A DNA stretch of 32,500 nucleotides from Prorocentrum cordatum (GCA_963575745.1 CAUYUJ010011536.1:201843-234342), one strand, 5' to 3'. Counted from the stretch's first letter, positions 20,047 to 28,925 are shown. Notes: generated by a model from the sequence alone, not told the origin. Translations and numbers: made by a program.

Positions 20047-20310
20047 GCCTGTCCGATGTGGTGCGCTCTCTGCCTCTCTCTCCCTCTGCCTTTCTCTCTC
20101 TCTCTCTCTCCCTCGCTCTCTCTGTCTCTCTGTCTCTCTGCCTCGCTGCCTGTCCGATGTGGTGCGCTCTCTGCCTCGCTCTCCCTCTCTGCCTCTCTCT
20201 CTCTCTCTCTCTCGCTCTCTCTGTCTCTCTCTGCCTCTCTTTGTCTGACTCTCCCTCTCTCTCTCCCTCTGCCCCTCTGTCTCTGTCGCACTCTCTCCAG
20301 TTTCGGCCCA
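20047..20310. repeat. CT-rich low-complexity array with 101-bp tandem duplication
   Basis: Almost entirely CTCTCT/CCTCTG on the plus strand. The 19-mer GCCTGTCCGATGTGGTGCG occurs at 20047 and 20148, showing that a 101-bp unit was duplicated. Confidence 0.85.
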
Positions 20311-20439
20311 ACGGGACCCTCGCGCCCCTGCGGGCCACGGTGCCCGCCCCCCCTGGCTTCTCCTGGTCCCGGAAGAGTGCCCTCATGGCCTCCCAGATGG
20401 GGTCCGAGCAGATGGGGTCGGAGGATCGCGCCGCATCCT

Positions 20440-20565
20440 TCGACGCATCGGCGATGCGGCTCGACCTGGAGCCCGATGTTCTCCACGCCGACGTCGCCGA
20501 TGCATCGCCGATGCCTCGGCGATGCCTCGGCGATGCGTCGCGGACGCCTCGGCGACGCGGCGCGA
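20440..20565. repeat. TCGGCGATGC short tandem repeat
   Basis: Imperfect 10-12-base units such as GATGCCTCGGC and GATGCATCGCC. Frames give Ala/Ser/Asp/His-rich peptides that I regard as repeat products. Confidence 0.65.
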
Positions 20566-20662
20566 CCCTCGGACCTCGTTTAGGGGGCCTCTTTGTGCCC
20601 CGCGCCCCTCCTGCCGCCCACCGACGGGGGGACCCTCCCCTCCTCCTGCCCACCTTCGAACG

Positions 20663-20684
20663 CCCCCCCCCCCCCCCCCCCCCC
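20663..20684. repeat. 22-base poly-C run
   Basis: Uninterrupted C on the plus strand. The G-rich complement could form a G-quadruplex. Similar runs occur near 29170 and 29380. Confidence 0.9.
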
Positions 20685-20777
20685 GGTGGCCTGCGCTGTG
20701 CCCTGACAGGCCGCCGCGCCCCGCGCACGCTGCCCCCGCGCGGCGCCCGCGAGCCGCGGCGGAGAGCCGTGCCCGGA

Positions 20778-21157
20778 AGCACCCCGCTCGCCTCCCGAGG
20801 GTGCCCCTGGGTTGCTGGGGCTTCGATGGCTCTTTGCCGTGGAAAGCGTCCTCCTCCTCTTCTCTCCTCTCCTCCTCCTCCTCTCCCTCCTCATCCCTCC
20901 CCCTCCTCCCCTCCTCCTCCTCCTCCTCCTCTCCTCCTCCTCCTCTCTCCTCCTCTTCCTCCTCCCTCTCCTCCCCTCCTCCTCCTCTCTCCTCCTCCTC
21001 CTCCTCCTCCTCCTCTCTCCTTCTCCTCCTCCCGCTCCCTCCTCCTCCTCCTCGCGTCCTCCTCCTCCTCCTCCTCCTCGTCCTCCTCCTCGTGCCCACG
21101 CCGAAGATCAGTGAGTGTCCTGGGGTCTCAGGGTGGGGTGTCCTGCCGGAAGGCTTC
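20778..21157. repeat. dispersed repeat copy carrying a 240-bp (TCC)n expansion
   Basis: The left part (AGCACCCCGCTCGCCTCC to about 20850) matches 25075-25145 and the right part (TCCTGGGGTCTCAGGGTGGG, from about 21117) matches 25172 onward. At 25145-25171 the two parts are separated by 27 unique bases; here they are separated by about 265 bases of TCC-rich microsatellite. So these are two copies of one element, one of which has expanded. Confidence 0.7.
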
Positions 21158-21250
21158 CCGTGGTCGAGCTCCTGCCGTAGCCCTGCACCGTGCCGTCCGC
21201 CCGAGGAGCCTAAAAGCTCGCGCGGAATGGGGCCTGCGTGGCCGCTTTCC

Positions 21251-21650
21251 TCGAAGGAGAAACGGCGGCATAAACATAAACGTTTGGCGCTCCGCGCGGA
21301 TTTCTTGGATAGGGGGCCACATGCGAACGCTACCCCTACCACCCACGATTTTTGAGGCGGAGGGTGGGGTTCACTTCGCTCGTGAGCTCCCGAACGAAGT
21401 GAACCCCACCCTCCCCCTCAGAAATCGTGGGGGGTAGGGGTAGCGTTCGCATGTGGCCCACCATCGAAGGAGTAAAAGCGGCATAAACATAAACGTTTGG
21501 CGCTCCGCGCGGATTTCTTGGATCCGCGCCGGGTCCCCCCGGCGGCGCCTCCGTCGCCGCCTTTGGCGCGCTCCGCGCGCCAGGGAGGGGGGTCCAGCGC
21601 AGATCCAGGGAATCCGCGCGGAGCGCCACAAGTTTATGTTTGTGCCGTTG
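21251..21650. mobile_element. nested inverted-repeat elements
   Basis: Two 60-base direct copies starting TCGAAGGAG lie at 21251-21310 and 21464-21523. They contain GCATAAACATAAACGTTTGG and GCGCTCCGCGCGGATT. Between them is a near-perfect hairpin with arms 21314-21378 and 21395-21459 (outer end GGGCCACATGCGAACGCTAC). A third, inverted copy of the first motif at 21602-21646 pairs with 21479-21523 to make an element of about 170 bp with 45-base arms. This looks like one inverted-repeat element inserted beside, or duplicated around, another. Confidence 0.75.
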
Positions 21651-21661
21651 TTCGTCCTCCA

Positions 21662-22050
21662 GAGATGTGGGAGCTGATCGTGCCGCGCCAACATTCGGCC
21701 AGCTCCTGGCAGTGGCCTCTGCCAGGGTGGACCGCGCCTATCACGAGCACGCCTCTGCGGCCAACGCAAAGTCAGTCGGACAATGGCTCATCCCCGAGCC
21801 AAGGGTCAAACACGCCGCGCGGATAAACCCAAGCGCCCCCCTCCGCCGCATCGGTTCCCCCAGCGAGTCCGATTCTCCAGTGCTGAGCTTCGACGCGGCA
21901 CATTGCTCCGTGGAGGGCGCGGCTCAACCAATGCAGCCGGCAGCGGCGACGCGTTCCACCACAGCATCGGCCTCCATGGCCACGAGGTGGGAGAACGGGT
22001 GCCCACCCAACTCCACAGGCAGAACCAGCTATTGGGTCTGGCGGTCTTGG
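21662..22050 (+). CDS. coding region upstream of the introner-like element
   Basis: The plus strand is strongly coding-like, first in one frame (FGQLLAVASARVDRAYHEHA, near 21690-21750) and from about 21900 in another (GDAFHHSIGLHGHEVGERVP, then LHRQNQLLGLAVL). Third positions are mostly G/C. The last codons before 22051 end GTC TTG G, which joins to downstream coding sequence if 22051-22323 is spliced out. The change of frame near 21850-21900 may be an indel or another intron. I do not recognise the protein. Confidence 0.4.
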
Positions 22051-22323
22051 GTCCCACAACCCTCGTCAAAATTAACCTCAAAATTGTCTGACGCGGTTGA
22101 ACTGTTTGTCGGAAGATCTGGGGCCGAGTATCGATGAGTTCGGGGTACTTGCATGCGCCGCCCCTCCAATGTCGGTCGACGTCAAACTTTCGAGTCAACT
22201 TCGGTCAGACTATCTTTGCCCTCGCCCCGACATTGAAAGGGCGGCGTGTCGACATTGAGGGGCGCGCCGAAATCGAAATGACGTGCCAGCAACTTTTGAG
22301 GTTAATTCTGACGAGGGTCCCAG
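22051..22323 (+). mobile_element. introner-like inverted-repeat element within a coding region
   Basis: GGGTCCCA occurs at 22049-22056 and 22315-22322, flanking a 258-bp element. Its ends are inverted repeats: 22059-22085 (ACCCTCGTCAAAATTAACCT...) pairs with 22292-22318 at 25 of 27 positions. Inside, CGCCGCCCCTCCAATGTCGG near 22156 pairs with a segment near 22227-22248, so the element can fold along its length. GT at 22051-22052 and AG at 22322-22323 would let it be spliced as a 273-nt intron, leaving ...TTG G|GA GCT CTC in an open frame. Introner families with target duplications are known in dinoflagellates; this assignment is inference. Confidence 0.6.
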
Positions 22324-23844
22324 GAGCTCTCTCAACCCAGGGGCCGGGGTGGCCATCCCCACGGTGTGGCGCAGCGCTGCAGCCGCAGAGGACCCAGGCT
22401 GCGCACGTGGACGGGGCGGTCTGCCAGTTCGGCACCGCGCTCGCAGAGAGCCCTGCGGGGGGGAAGGCGCCGCCCATCGGGCCGCTCGCCAGCGCCGCAA
22501 GGCCAGCCCCAACAGCGAGGCCATACGCGAGCTGGGCGAGGCCCTCCTGGATGCGCTCAGGGCCATCTTCCAAAGGCACTTCGCCACCGCGGTGATCCGT
22601 GGGCAACGCATCCAGCTCGGCCGTCACGGCTGGGCCGCAGGCAAACTGGAGCTCACAGCGGTCTGTGGCATTCCACCAGCTGGTGTCACCAACGTCCTCG
22701 CCGTCTCGGGTACCGGAGGGGTCATCTATGACCTCGGCCGCTGAGGCACTTCTCAACCTACCGACACGGTCACATCCCCATCTGCGAGCATCTTGCGCGA
22801 GCCAGACTTCATGGTGGAGGCCGCACTGGCCGTCTCTACCAAGCACAGGGAGTGTGGCGTGGCATCGTCAACGATGACCGAGGCCAGCGAGTGCGACTCC
22901 TGCGAGCGAACGCAGTCGCCAAGACTGTCGGCATCGGGCTCCGCAGTGCCGATGCCGCCCTGGCCAACAGCAAGTGCTGCACCACCTGCCTCGAGCCCCA
23001 GTGCGCCGCTGGAGGACAGGTCACCAGTGTCGTGGAGATGCTCCACTGGCCCTCTGAGGTCTGCCACGTAGGCTAGGACAAACCCACCTCAGGGCGCGTC
23101 GTCCTCGTCCGATCGCCTACCAGTGCCCCTCACGCTACTGTCAAGATCGTGGGGCACGGTGCCCCATGGACCATCGTTGCGGTCGACCAGCCAGAGGAAG
23201 ACAGAGGTGCCGCGCCCGCGATCGCCGCGACTTGTGGCCCAGGACACCATCCACCAACCGGCCCCCGCGGCCTCCGCTCTGCTGGCGCTGCCCAAGCCGC
23301 CCAAGCCGCCCAACCTGCAGGAGGGGGCTGATGGCAAGCCTTACCTCCACTGGGAGCGGCTCTGGCCCCCGCGGCGCCGAGCACGCCTGGCCAGGCTCGG
23401 CCCGTTGTCGAGGAGGAGGACGAGGGGGCGGAGGAGGAGGACGAGGAGGAGGAGGAGGAGGAGGAGGAGGAGGAGGAGAAGGAGGAGGAGGAGGAGGAGG
23501 AGGAGGAGGAGGGAGAGGGCTGATTGCAAGCCTTGCCTCCACCGGGAGCGGCTCTGGCCCCCGCGGCGCCGAGCACGCCCGGCCAGGCTCGGCCCGTTGC
23601 CGGGACCCCCCCGCCGCCGGGCGGCAGGTCGCGCTCGGCCGCCGCTGGCCGAGGCTGCCACGCAGGACCGAGGAGCCCCGAGTGCAGAGGCGGTCCCGAC
23701 CCCGAGGGCGGCCCACAGCAGGCCCTCTTTTGTCAGCTCCACGCTGGCGGCGAGGACGGAACATGGACGGCCTCGAAGACGATGAGTGGGCAGGCCAGTG
23801 TCAAGTCGGGCCTGTCCCTCTACAGGAGGAATATTCAAAAGTAG
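22324..23844 (+). pseudogene. disrupted coding region, unrecognised protein
   Basis: After the element the coding-like frame reads AAHVDGAVCQFGTALAESPA. Near 22480 it shifts to SEAIRELGEALLDALRAIFQ and LELTAVCGIPPAGVTNVLAV, up to TGA at 22742-22744. It then continues in the third frame as HFSTYRHGHIPICEHLARAR, VWRGIVNDDRGQRVRLLRAN and SADAALANSKCCTTCLEPQC. That frame crosses TAG at 23074-23076 and goes on equally protein-like (PHATVKIVGHGAPWTIVAVD), then meets TGA at 23329 and 23521 around a Glu-coding GAG tract, and ends at 23842-23844. Third positions are strongly G/C throughout, so this was or is a protein gene. Explanations are decay, several small introns or indel errors; the in-frame stops favour decay. 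No family is recognised. Minus-strand frames here are shadows. Confidence 0.45.
23325..23599. repeat. 192-bp-spaced duplication flanking a (GAG)n tract
   Basis: An 83-base segment beginning GGGCTGAT at 23325-23408 recurs at 23517-23599 with few changes. Between the copies is a GAG tract of about 100 bases. The spacing of 192 is a multiple of three, so both copies keep the same reading phase. Confidence 0.85.
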
Positions 23845-23961
23845 TGAAAACATAGTCTGGGGACCATTTTTTGATTATTTTTTAAACATCCTGGGAGTAT
23901 TTTTGGGGTATCTTTAATTTTTGCCGGCCAAAATCCTCCTGCAGGGGGACAGGCCCGACCT
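23804..23961. mobile_element. 158-bp TIR element (GTCGGGCCTGTCC family), copy 1
   Basis: Ends are about 28-base inverted repeats: AGTCGGGCCTGTCCCTCTAC on the left and the complement of GGTCGGGCCTGTCCCCCTGC on the right. The AT-rich interior contains CATAGTCTGGGGACC and ATTTTTTGATTATTTTTT. Related copies or ends occur at 28150-28252, 28783-28925, 29301-29476, 24905-24935 and 27150-27180. The element lies between two coding-like stretches. Confidence 0.7.
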
Positions 23962-24344
23962 AAGACCAGTGCCACGCGGGCCACTGCCCCCATGGCGTGC
24001 CCGAGTCCGTCGACGAGTGCCCCCGCGATCTCGAAACCCACGTGCACCACCCCCGGCACCACCTGCACCGACCTGGAGGCAGGGCGCCAGGAGCCGCGAC
24101 GCCCGCCCAGACCCTGCATGGGGCAGGCCAGCGACCTCGCTGCCCGTCGCAGACCAGCGACGCGCCCCACGCCAGCGTGCAGCAGCTCCGCCAGAAGCTC
24201 TGCGCCGCAGTGGGCGCCGAGCTCCGCGACGCCTCCAGGAGACCGGCGGGTCCTCCGTGGCAGCGCCGCGGATGCCGAGGCCGCTGCAGCCAGGCGCCCC
24301 CCCCGCGGCCCAAGAGAGGCCCCCCCCCCCGAGGCGCGAGCCCC
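23962..24344 (+). CDS. candidate exon between repeats, unrecognised
   Basis: Immediately after the TIR element two overlapping plus frames look coding. One, from GTG 23997, reads PESVDECPRDLETHVHHPRH and ASVQQLRQKLCAAVGAELRD with nearly all third positions G or C. The other, with ATG at 23992, reads MACPSPSTSAPAISKPTCTT and RQEPRRPPRPCMGQASDLAA. The first has the more folded-protein-like composition at its end. The segment is bounded by repeats on both sides, so it may be an exon of the gene upstream with the element as intron. I recognise no family. Confidence 0.35.
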
Positions 24345-24542
24345 AGACATCCGCCGACATGATTTTTTCCAGTCCGCGGCCCCAGTGGCCCAGACCTCCA
24401 ACGTATTGCAAACACAAGACGGAGGTTTTTCTCAATTTCCGGCCTCTCCAGGGGCCCTCGCCGGGCCCCGGGACCGTCAATACACGACTCCGGATGAAGA
24501 ACCGGTCCTGGGGAATGGGTCGAGACTTCGTCGACTAGACGT
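24345..24542. repeat. dispersed CCGACATGATTTTTTCC repeat, copy
   Basis: Contains CATCCGCCGACATGATTTTT, found inverted at about 28148-28168, and a GGGCCCCGGGACCGTCAA...CCGGTCCTGGGGAA end like that at 27255-27300. It belongs to the same interspersed family as 24735-25030. Confidence 0.6.
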
Positions 24543-24703
24543 AAGAGTGACCTTTCGCTGGAGTGACCTTCGGTGCGGGCACAGATGGGTCCCCAGATGG
24601 CTGAAAACGAAGCAGTAGCAGCTGCTTGCGCGCCCAGGTTTGGCCCCCCGGCGCCCCCCCAAAACTTGCGCACCAAAGGTCACTCTGACCCAGGGTCACT
24701 CTT
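24543..24703. mobile_element. 161-bp element with 33-bp imperfect terminal inverted repeats
   Basis: Left arm 24543-24575 (AAGAGTGACCTTTCGCTGG...) pairs with right arm 24671-24703 (...CAGGGTCACTCTT) at about 26 of 33 positions. There is no coding capacity and no obvious target duplication. It sits inside or between copies of the dispersed family. Confidence 0.6.
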
Positions 24704-24734
24704 GAGTATAGCCGACTTCGGGGGACCGCGCATT

Positions 24735-25030
24735 GCAAAAAATCACGGCGTCGGATCTCTAGGGGTCCCAGGCCCTTCCCCGGGGGCGGTTTTTCGCCCC
24801 CGATATCTGTTGTCGAGGGTCCCCGGGCCCGAGAACGGGCCACAGAGAGGCCGAACTCCAGGAACAGCCGCTGGACGGAAGAAGTCGGAGCCTCGGATCT
24901 CTGGGCGGTCCTCCCGTATAGAGGGACATGCCCGATTTACACGTCGTTGACTCCTAATCGTGCTCATTTCTAACTGCGCTCGTTTCTAATTGTTCCTCGC
25001 CCCCTAGTGGCCAGGAAGAGGCCCAGGAGC
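24735..25030. repeat. dispersed repeat, inverted partner of 27045-27340
   Basis: Read on the minus strand, this segment matches the plus strand at 27045-27340 almost throughout: CCTGGGCCTCTTCCTGGCCA, AACAATTAGAAACGAGCGCA, TACGGGAGGACCGCCCAGAG and GGGCCCGGGGACC-TCGACAA occur in the same order in both. The copies are about 2 kb apart and in opposite orientation. Confidence 0.85.
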
Positions 25031-25074
25031 AACCGCCGGATGGAAGAAATCATACGGTGGAGGCCCATGCCAAG

Positions 25075-25370
25075 GAGCACCCTGCTTGCCTCCAGAGGGT
25101 GCCCTGTGCTTTCTGGGTTTCGATGGCTTTCTGCTGTGGAGAGCGCGACGCTCCCACAGCAAGAATCCATGGACGTCCCTGGGGTCTCCGGGTTGGGTTT
25201 CCTGTGGAATGTTTCTTCCCAGACATGCGACGTCCAGATTTTTTCAGTACGGGGTCCGTGGAAGTCCCGACTCTTTCCCCGGGACCCGTTTTTTCAGCCC
25301 GAGTCGTTTTTTGACGGTCCCGAGGCCCGGCGAGGGCCCCCCGAGGCCGAACATGGCTGAAAAGCTACCG
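25075..25370. repeat. dispersed repeats (partner of 20778-21157, then a family piece)
   Basis: 25075-25210 matches the flanks of the expanded copy at 20778-21157. 25215-25370 contains CAGATTTTTTCAGTACGGGG and TTTTGACGGTCCCGAGGCCC, pieces of the same family as 24345-24542. No gene is supported, and 25371-25611 likewise shows nothing. Confidence 0.55.
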
Positions 25371-25611
25371 CCGTTTTTTTTTTGGCTGGTCTACGACGCG
25401 ATTGTGTCTGGGCTGTGGACTGGCCTCCGCTGTGTCCTCGGACCTCTTGGGGCCCCCGCTGGGGCCCTTGTTCATGCCTAATGCTTCGAGAGTTGTTACC
25501 TAACAGCGAAGGCTGATAGGTTTCTAGTAGGGTCAAAAGAAAGCATCATGACGCCCCAGGGGGGTCTGGGCGCGATCCGGGGGAGGATGCCGGGGAACTC
25601 GTTTTAAGCAA

Positions 25612-25905
25612 ACAGTGACGCACTTCGTGGTCTTCGAGTTCCCAGAACTCCATTCCTGGGCATGATTTTGAATGCCCGGAGCCAACTGTAAGCCACTTCG
25701 TGTTCCTCGTGTTCCCAGAACACCATTCCCGGGCCACATTTTGAATGCCCAGAGCCAACTGTAGGCCACTTCGTGTTCTTCGTGTTCCCAGAAAGCCGTT
25801 CCCGGGCCACATTTTGAATGCCCGGAGCCAACTGTAGGCCACTTCGTGTTCTTCGTGTTCCCAGAAGACCATTCTCAGGCTACATTTTGATTGCCCGGAG
25901 CCAGC
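25612..25905. repeat. 73-bp tandem repeat, about four copies
   Basis: TTCCCAGAA recurs at 25639, 25712, 25785 and 25858, exactly 73 bp apart. Each unit includes TTGAATGCCCGGAGCCAACT and CACTTCGTGTTCTTCGTG. The last unit merges into the GAGGCT array. Frames across the units are by-products. Confidence 0.95.
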
Positions 25906-26895
25906 TGTGAGGCTGAGACTGAGGCAGGCTGAGGCTGAGGCAGGCTGAGACTGAGCCTGAGGCAGGCTGAGGCTGAGGCTGAGGCTGATGCAGGCTGAGG
26001 CTGAGAGGCTGACGCTGAGGCTGAGGCAGGCTGAGGCTGAGGCTGAGGCGAGGCAGGCTGAGGCTGAGGCTGAGGCAGGCCTGAGGCAGGCTGAGGCTGA
26101 GGCTGAGGCTGAAGCTGAGGCAGGCTGAGGCTGAGGCTGAGTCTGTGGCTGAGGCTGAGGCAAGCTGCGGCTGAGGCAGGCTGAGGCTGAGGCTGATGCA
26201 GGCTGATGCAGGCTGAGGCTGAGCTGAGGCTGAGGCTGAGGCTGAGGAGGCTGAGGCTGAGGCTGAGGCGAGGCAAGCCCAGGCTGAGGCGGAGGCTGAA
26301 GCTGAGGCAGGCTGTGGCTGAGGCTGAGGCTGTGGCTGAGGCTGAGGCAAGTTGCGGCTGAGGCTGAGGCTGAGGCCGAGGCAGGCTGAGGATGAGGCTG
26401 ATGCAGGCTGAGGCTGAGAGGCTGACGCTGAGGCTGAGGCAGGCTGAGGCTGACGCTGAGGCCGAGGCAGACTGAGGCTGAGGCTGAGGCAAGCCGAGGC
26501 AGGCTGAGGCTGAGGCTGAAGCTGAGGCTTTCTGAGGCTGAGGCTGAGGCTGTGTCTGAGGCCGAGGCAAGCTGCGGCTGAGGCAGGCTGAGGCTGAGGC
26601 TGATGCAGGCTGAGGCTGAGGCAGGCTGAGGCTGAGGCTGAGGCAGGCTGAGGCTGAGGCTGAGGCCGAGGCAAGCCGAGGCAGGCTGAGGCTGAGGCTG
26701 AAGCTGAGGCAGGCTGAGGCTGAGGCTGAGGCTGTGGCTGAGGCTGAGGCAAGCTGCGGCTGAGGCAGGCTGAGGCTGAAGCTGATGCAGGCTAAGGCTG
26801 AGGCAGGCTGAGGCAGAGGCTGAGGCAGGCTGAGGCTGAGGCTGAGGCCGAGGCAGGCTGAGGCTGAGGCCGAGGCAAGCCGAGGCAGGCTGAGG
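25906..26895. repeat. 1-kb GAGGCT hexanucleotide satellite
   Basis: The plus strand is built from GAGGCT hexamers, with GAGGCAGGCT, GATGCAGGCT and GAGGCAAGC variants recurring in a higher-order pattern of roughly 40-50 bases. Because the unit is a multiple of three, minus frames encode Gln/Pro and Ala/Ser dipeptide repeats across the tract. These lack flanking coding sequence and I treat them as artefacts. Confidence 0.95.
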
Positions 26896-27044
26896 CTGCG
26901 ACTGCGAGAACAGCAGAATTCTACAACTGGATTCTCACTAAATCTTAAGGGGAATGCTTCCAGATATGCTTCTACACATCGCTGTTAGGTTGCTTTGCCG
27001 GGATAATCTAATTTTTTTGAGGCCAAGATCCTTTCATTTTTAGC
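26896..27044. other. short AT-richer unique sequence
   Basis: Unique sequence between the hexamer satellite and the dispersed repeat. No gene or signal is recognised. Confidence 0.3.
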
Positions 27045-27420
27045 TGTTCCATCCTGGGCCTCTTCCTGGCCACTGGGGGGCCAGGAACAATTAGAAACGA
27101 GCGCAGTTAGAAATAAGCACGATTAGAAATCAGCGCCGTGTGCGTCGGGCACGCCCCTCTAATACGGGAGGACCGCCCAGAGATCCGAGCCCCGATGTTT
27201 TCCAGCCGGCAGCTGCTCCTGGAGCTCGGCCCCTGGGGGCCCGCTCCGGGGCCCGGGGACCATCGACAATGGATCCCGGACGAAAAACCGTTCCCGGGGA
27301 AGGGGTGCCCTGAGGTCCGAGGATCCGATTTTCGCAATCCGGCGGGTGTTCCTGGAGTTGGGCCAGCGGGGCCCGCTCTCGGGCCTGGGGGCCATCGACA
27401 ACGGATCCGGGGCAGGGAGG
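27045..27420. repeat. dispersed repeat, partner of 24735-25030, partly doubled
   Basis: Matches the minus strand of 24735-25030. From about 27310 a second, diverged copy of the last 130 bases follows (CCGAGGATCCGATTTTCGCA ... CATCGACAACGGATCC), so the element's end is tandemly duplicated before the GGA tract. Confidence 0.8.
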
Positions 27421-28108
27421 GGGAGGAGGAGGAGGAGGAGGGGGAGGGGGGAGGGGGATGAGGAGGAGGAGGAGGAGGAGGAGGAGGAGGAGGAGGAGGA
27501 GGAGGAGGAGGAGGGAGGAGGAGGAGGAGGAGGAGGAGGAGGAGGAGGAGGAGGGAGGAGGAGGGGGAGGAGGAGGAGGAGGAGGGGAGGAGAGGAGGAG
27601 GAGGAGGAGGAAGGGGGATGGATGTGGGAGGGGGGAAGGGTGGAGGAGGAAGGGGATGGAGTGGGGGGAGGGGAATGAGTGGAGGGAGGGAAAATGATAA
27701 TGATGATGATGAGGAGGAAGAGGAGGAGGAGGAGGAGGAGGAGGAGGAGGAGGAGGAGGAGGAGGAGGAGGAGGAGGGGGAGGAGGAGGAGGAGGGGAGG
27801 AGGAGAGGAGGAGGAGAGGAGGAGGAGGAGGAAGGGGATGGGAGTATGGGAGGGGGGAAGGGTGGAGGAGGAGGGGATGAGTAGGAGGGAGGGGGAATGA
27901 GTGGAGGGAGGGAAAATGATAATGATGATGATGATGATGATGATGAGGAGGAGTAGGAGGAGGAGGAGGAGGAGGAGGAGGGTGAGGAGGTGGAGGAGGA
28001 GGAGGAGGAGGAGGAGGAAGAGGAGGAGGGAGGAGGAGGAGGAGGAGGAGGAGGAGGAGGAGGAGGAGGAGGAGGAGGAGGAGGAGGAGGAGGAGGAGGA
28101 GGAGGATG
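27421..28108. repeat. 0.7-kb (GGA)n array with a 222-bp higher-order repeat
   Basis: Mostly GGA triplets on the plus strand. The non-GGA segment GAGTGGAGGGAGGGAAAATG followed by GATAATGATGATGATGA occurs near 27677 and 27899, 222 bp apart, so part of the array was duplicated as a block. Poly-Glu, poly-Arg, Pro-rich and Leu-rich frames are artefacts. Confidence 0.93.
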
Positions 28109-28260
28109 GCCCAGAGGTCCCGGGCCTGGGGCCGCGGCTTGAACAAATCATGTCGGCGGATGTCTGGGTATTCAAGAATGGTAAACAAATAGTCTGGGAA
28201 CGATGTGTCTTCGAAGATCCGCCCGTAGGAGGACGTGCCCGACCTGAGGATAGCAAGACC
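28109..28260. repeat. dispersed TIR-family copy with right end CCGTAGGAGGACGTGCCCGA
   Basis: Carries the inverted CATGTCGGCGGATGTCTGGG segment, then ATTCAAGAATGGTAAAC-AAATAGTCTGGGAACG, which resembles the interior of the 23804 element, and the family's right terminus ending GTGCCCGACC near 28243. Confidence 0.55.
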
Positions 28261-28782
28261 CTGTCCAGCCCACATGGATGGTGTCTCGACAGGACCCAGC
28301 CATCGTCCTGCCGAGGAAACTCGCCACGAGGGTCCACTCTTCCCACCTCCCCTCGCGGAGTCGTGTGGGCACAGCTCTTTTTGTGGAGCCTGGTTCATGC
28401 ATCTCGGCGCCACTCCAGCATGCTTATACGATGTGCGCGTCGCCCTCCCAGGGACGCGCGCACGGTTCGGGTAACGACATATACCACATGAGGGCCGTGC
28501 TGTATGTTCGGGTCGACCGCGCGCCTCCAAGGAGGACATATATCAGGAGGGAAAAAACACACCGACACAATTAATCGTCGATTCCCCAGAATACATGGGA
28601 AACTATGGGAAGGGGGGGGGGAAGACGAGGACCCCCGAAATATGGGAATATGTAGGGCGAACGTTGATATTTGTGTGTATTTATTTGTGTGCCCCAGGGC
28701 CCCTTCAATATAGCACAAGAGGGGTGTGCTGTATGTTCGGGTCGGACGCGCGCCTCCAAGGAGGACACATAGTACCAGCCTT
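28261..28782. repeat. unassigned sequence with a 50-bp direct duplication
   Basis: GTGCTGTATGTTCGGGTCG followed by CGCGCGCCTCCAAGGAGGAC starts at 28497 and again at 28726, 229 bp apart. A plus frame over 28110-28490 reads across the family copy and is not convincing. Confidence 0.6.
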
Positions 28783-28925
28783 CTACAGGGGGAATCTTCA
28801 GAAATAGTAAAAAAACATAGTCGGGGAACTATTTTTTCAGTATTTTTTGACCATGGTGGAATATTTTTTGAGTATACTTTCCATTTTTCGCTGAGAATCC
28901 CCCTGTATGGGGACACGCCCGACTT
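28783..28925. mobile_element. TIR-family element, copy 2
   Basis: Aligns collinearly with 23820-23961: CTACAGGGGGAATCTTCAG, ACATAGTCGGGGAAC, an AT-rich ATTTTTTCAGTATTTTTTG core, and GAATCCCCCTGTATGGGG followed by ACACGCCCGAC. The outermost bases of the left repeat are missing. Confidence 0.7.

Noticed and set aside
22205-23067. Minus-strand protein frames opposite the 22-23 kb region
   Set aside because: The plus strand shows much stronger G/C bias at third positions and a consistent frame through three segments, so the minus frames are antisense shadows.
25880-26752. Gln/Pro/Ala/Ser repeat protein of up to 290 residues on the minus strand
   Set aside because: Dipeptide repeats are the direct reading of GAGGCT hexamers; no splice sites or non-repeat coding ends adjoin.
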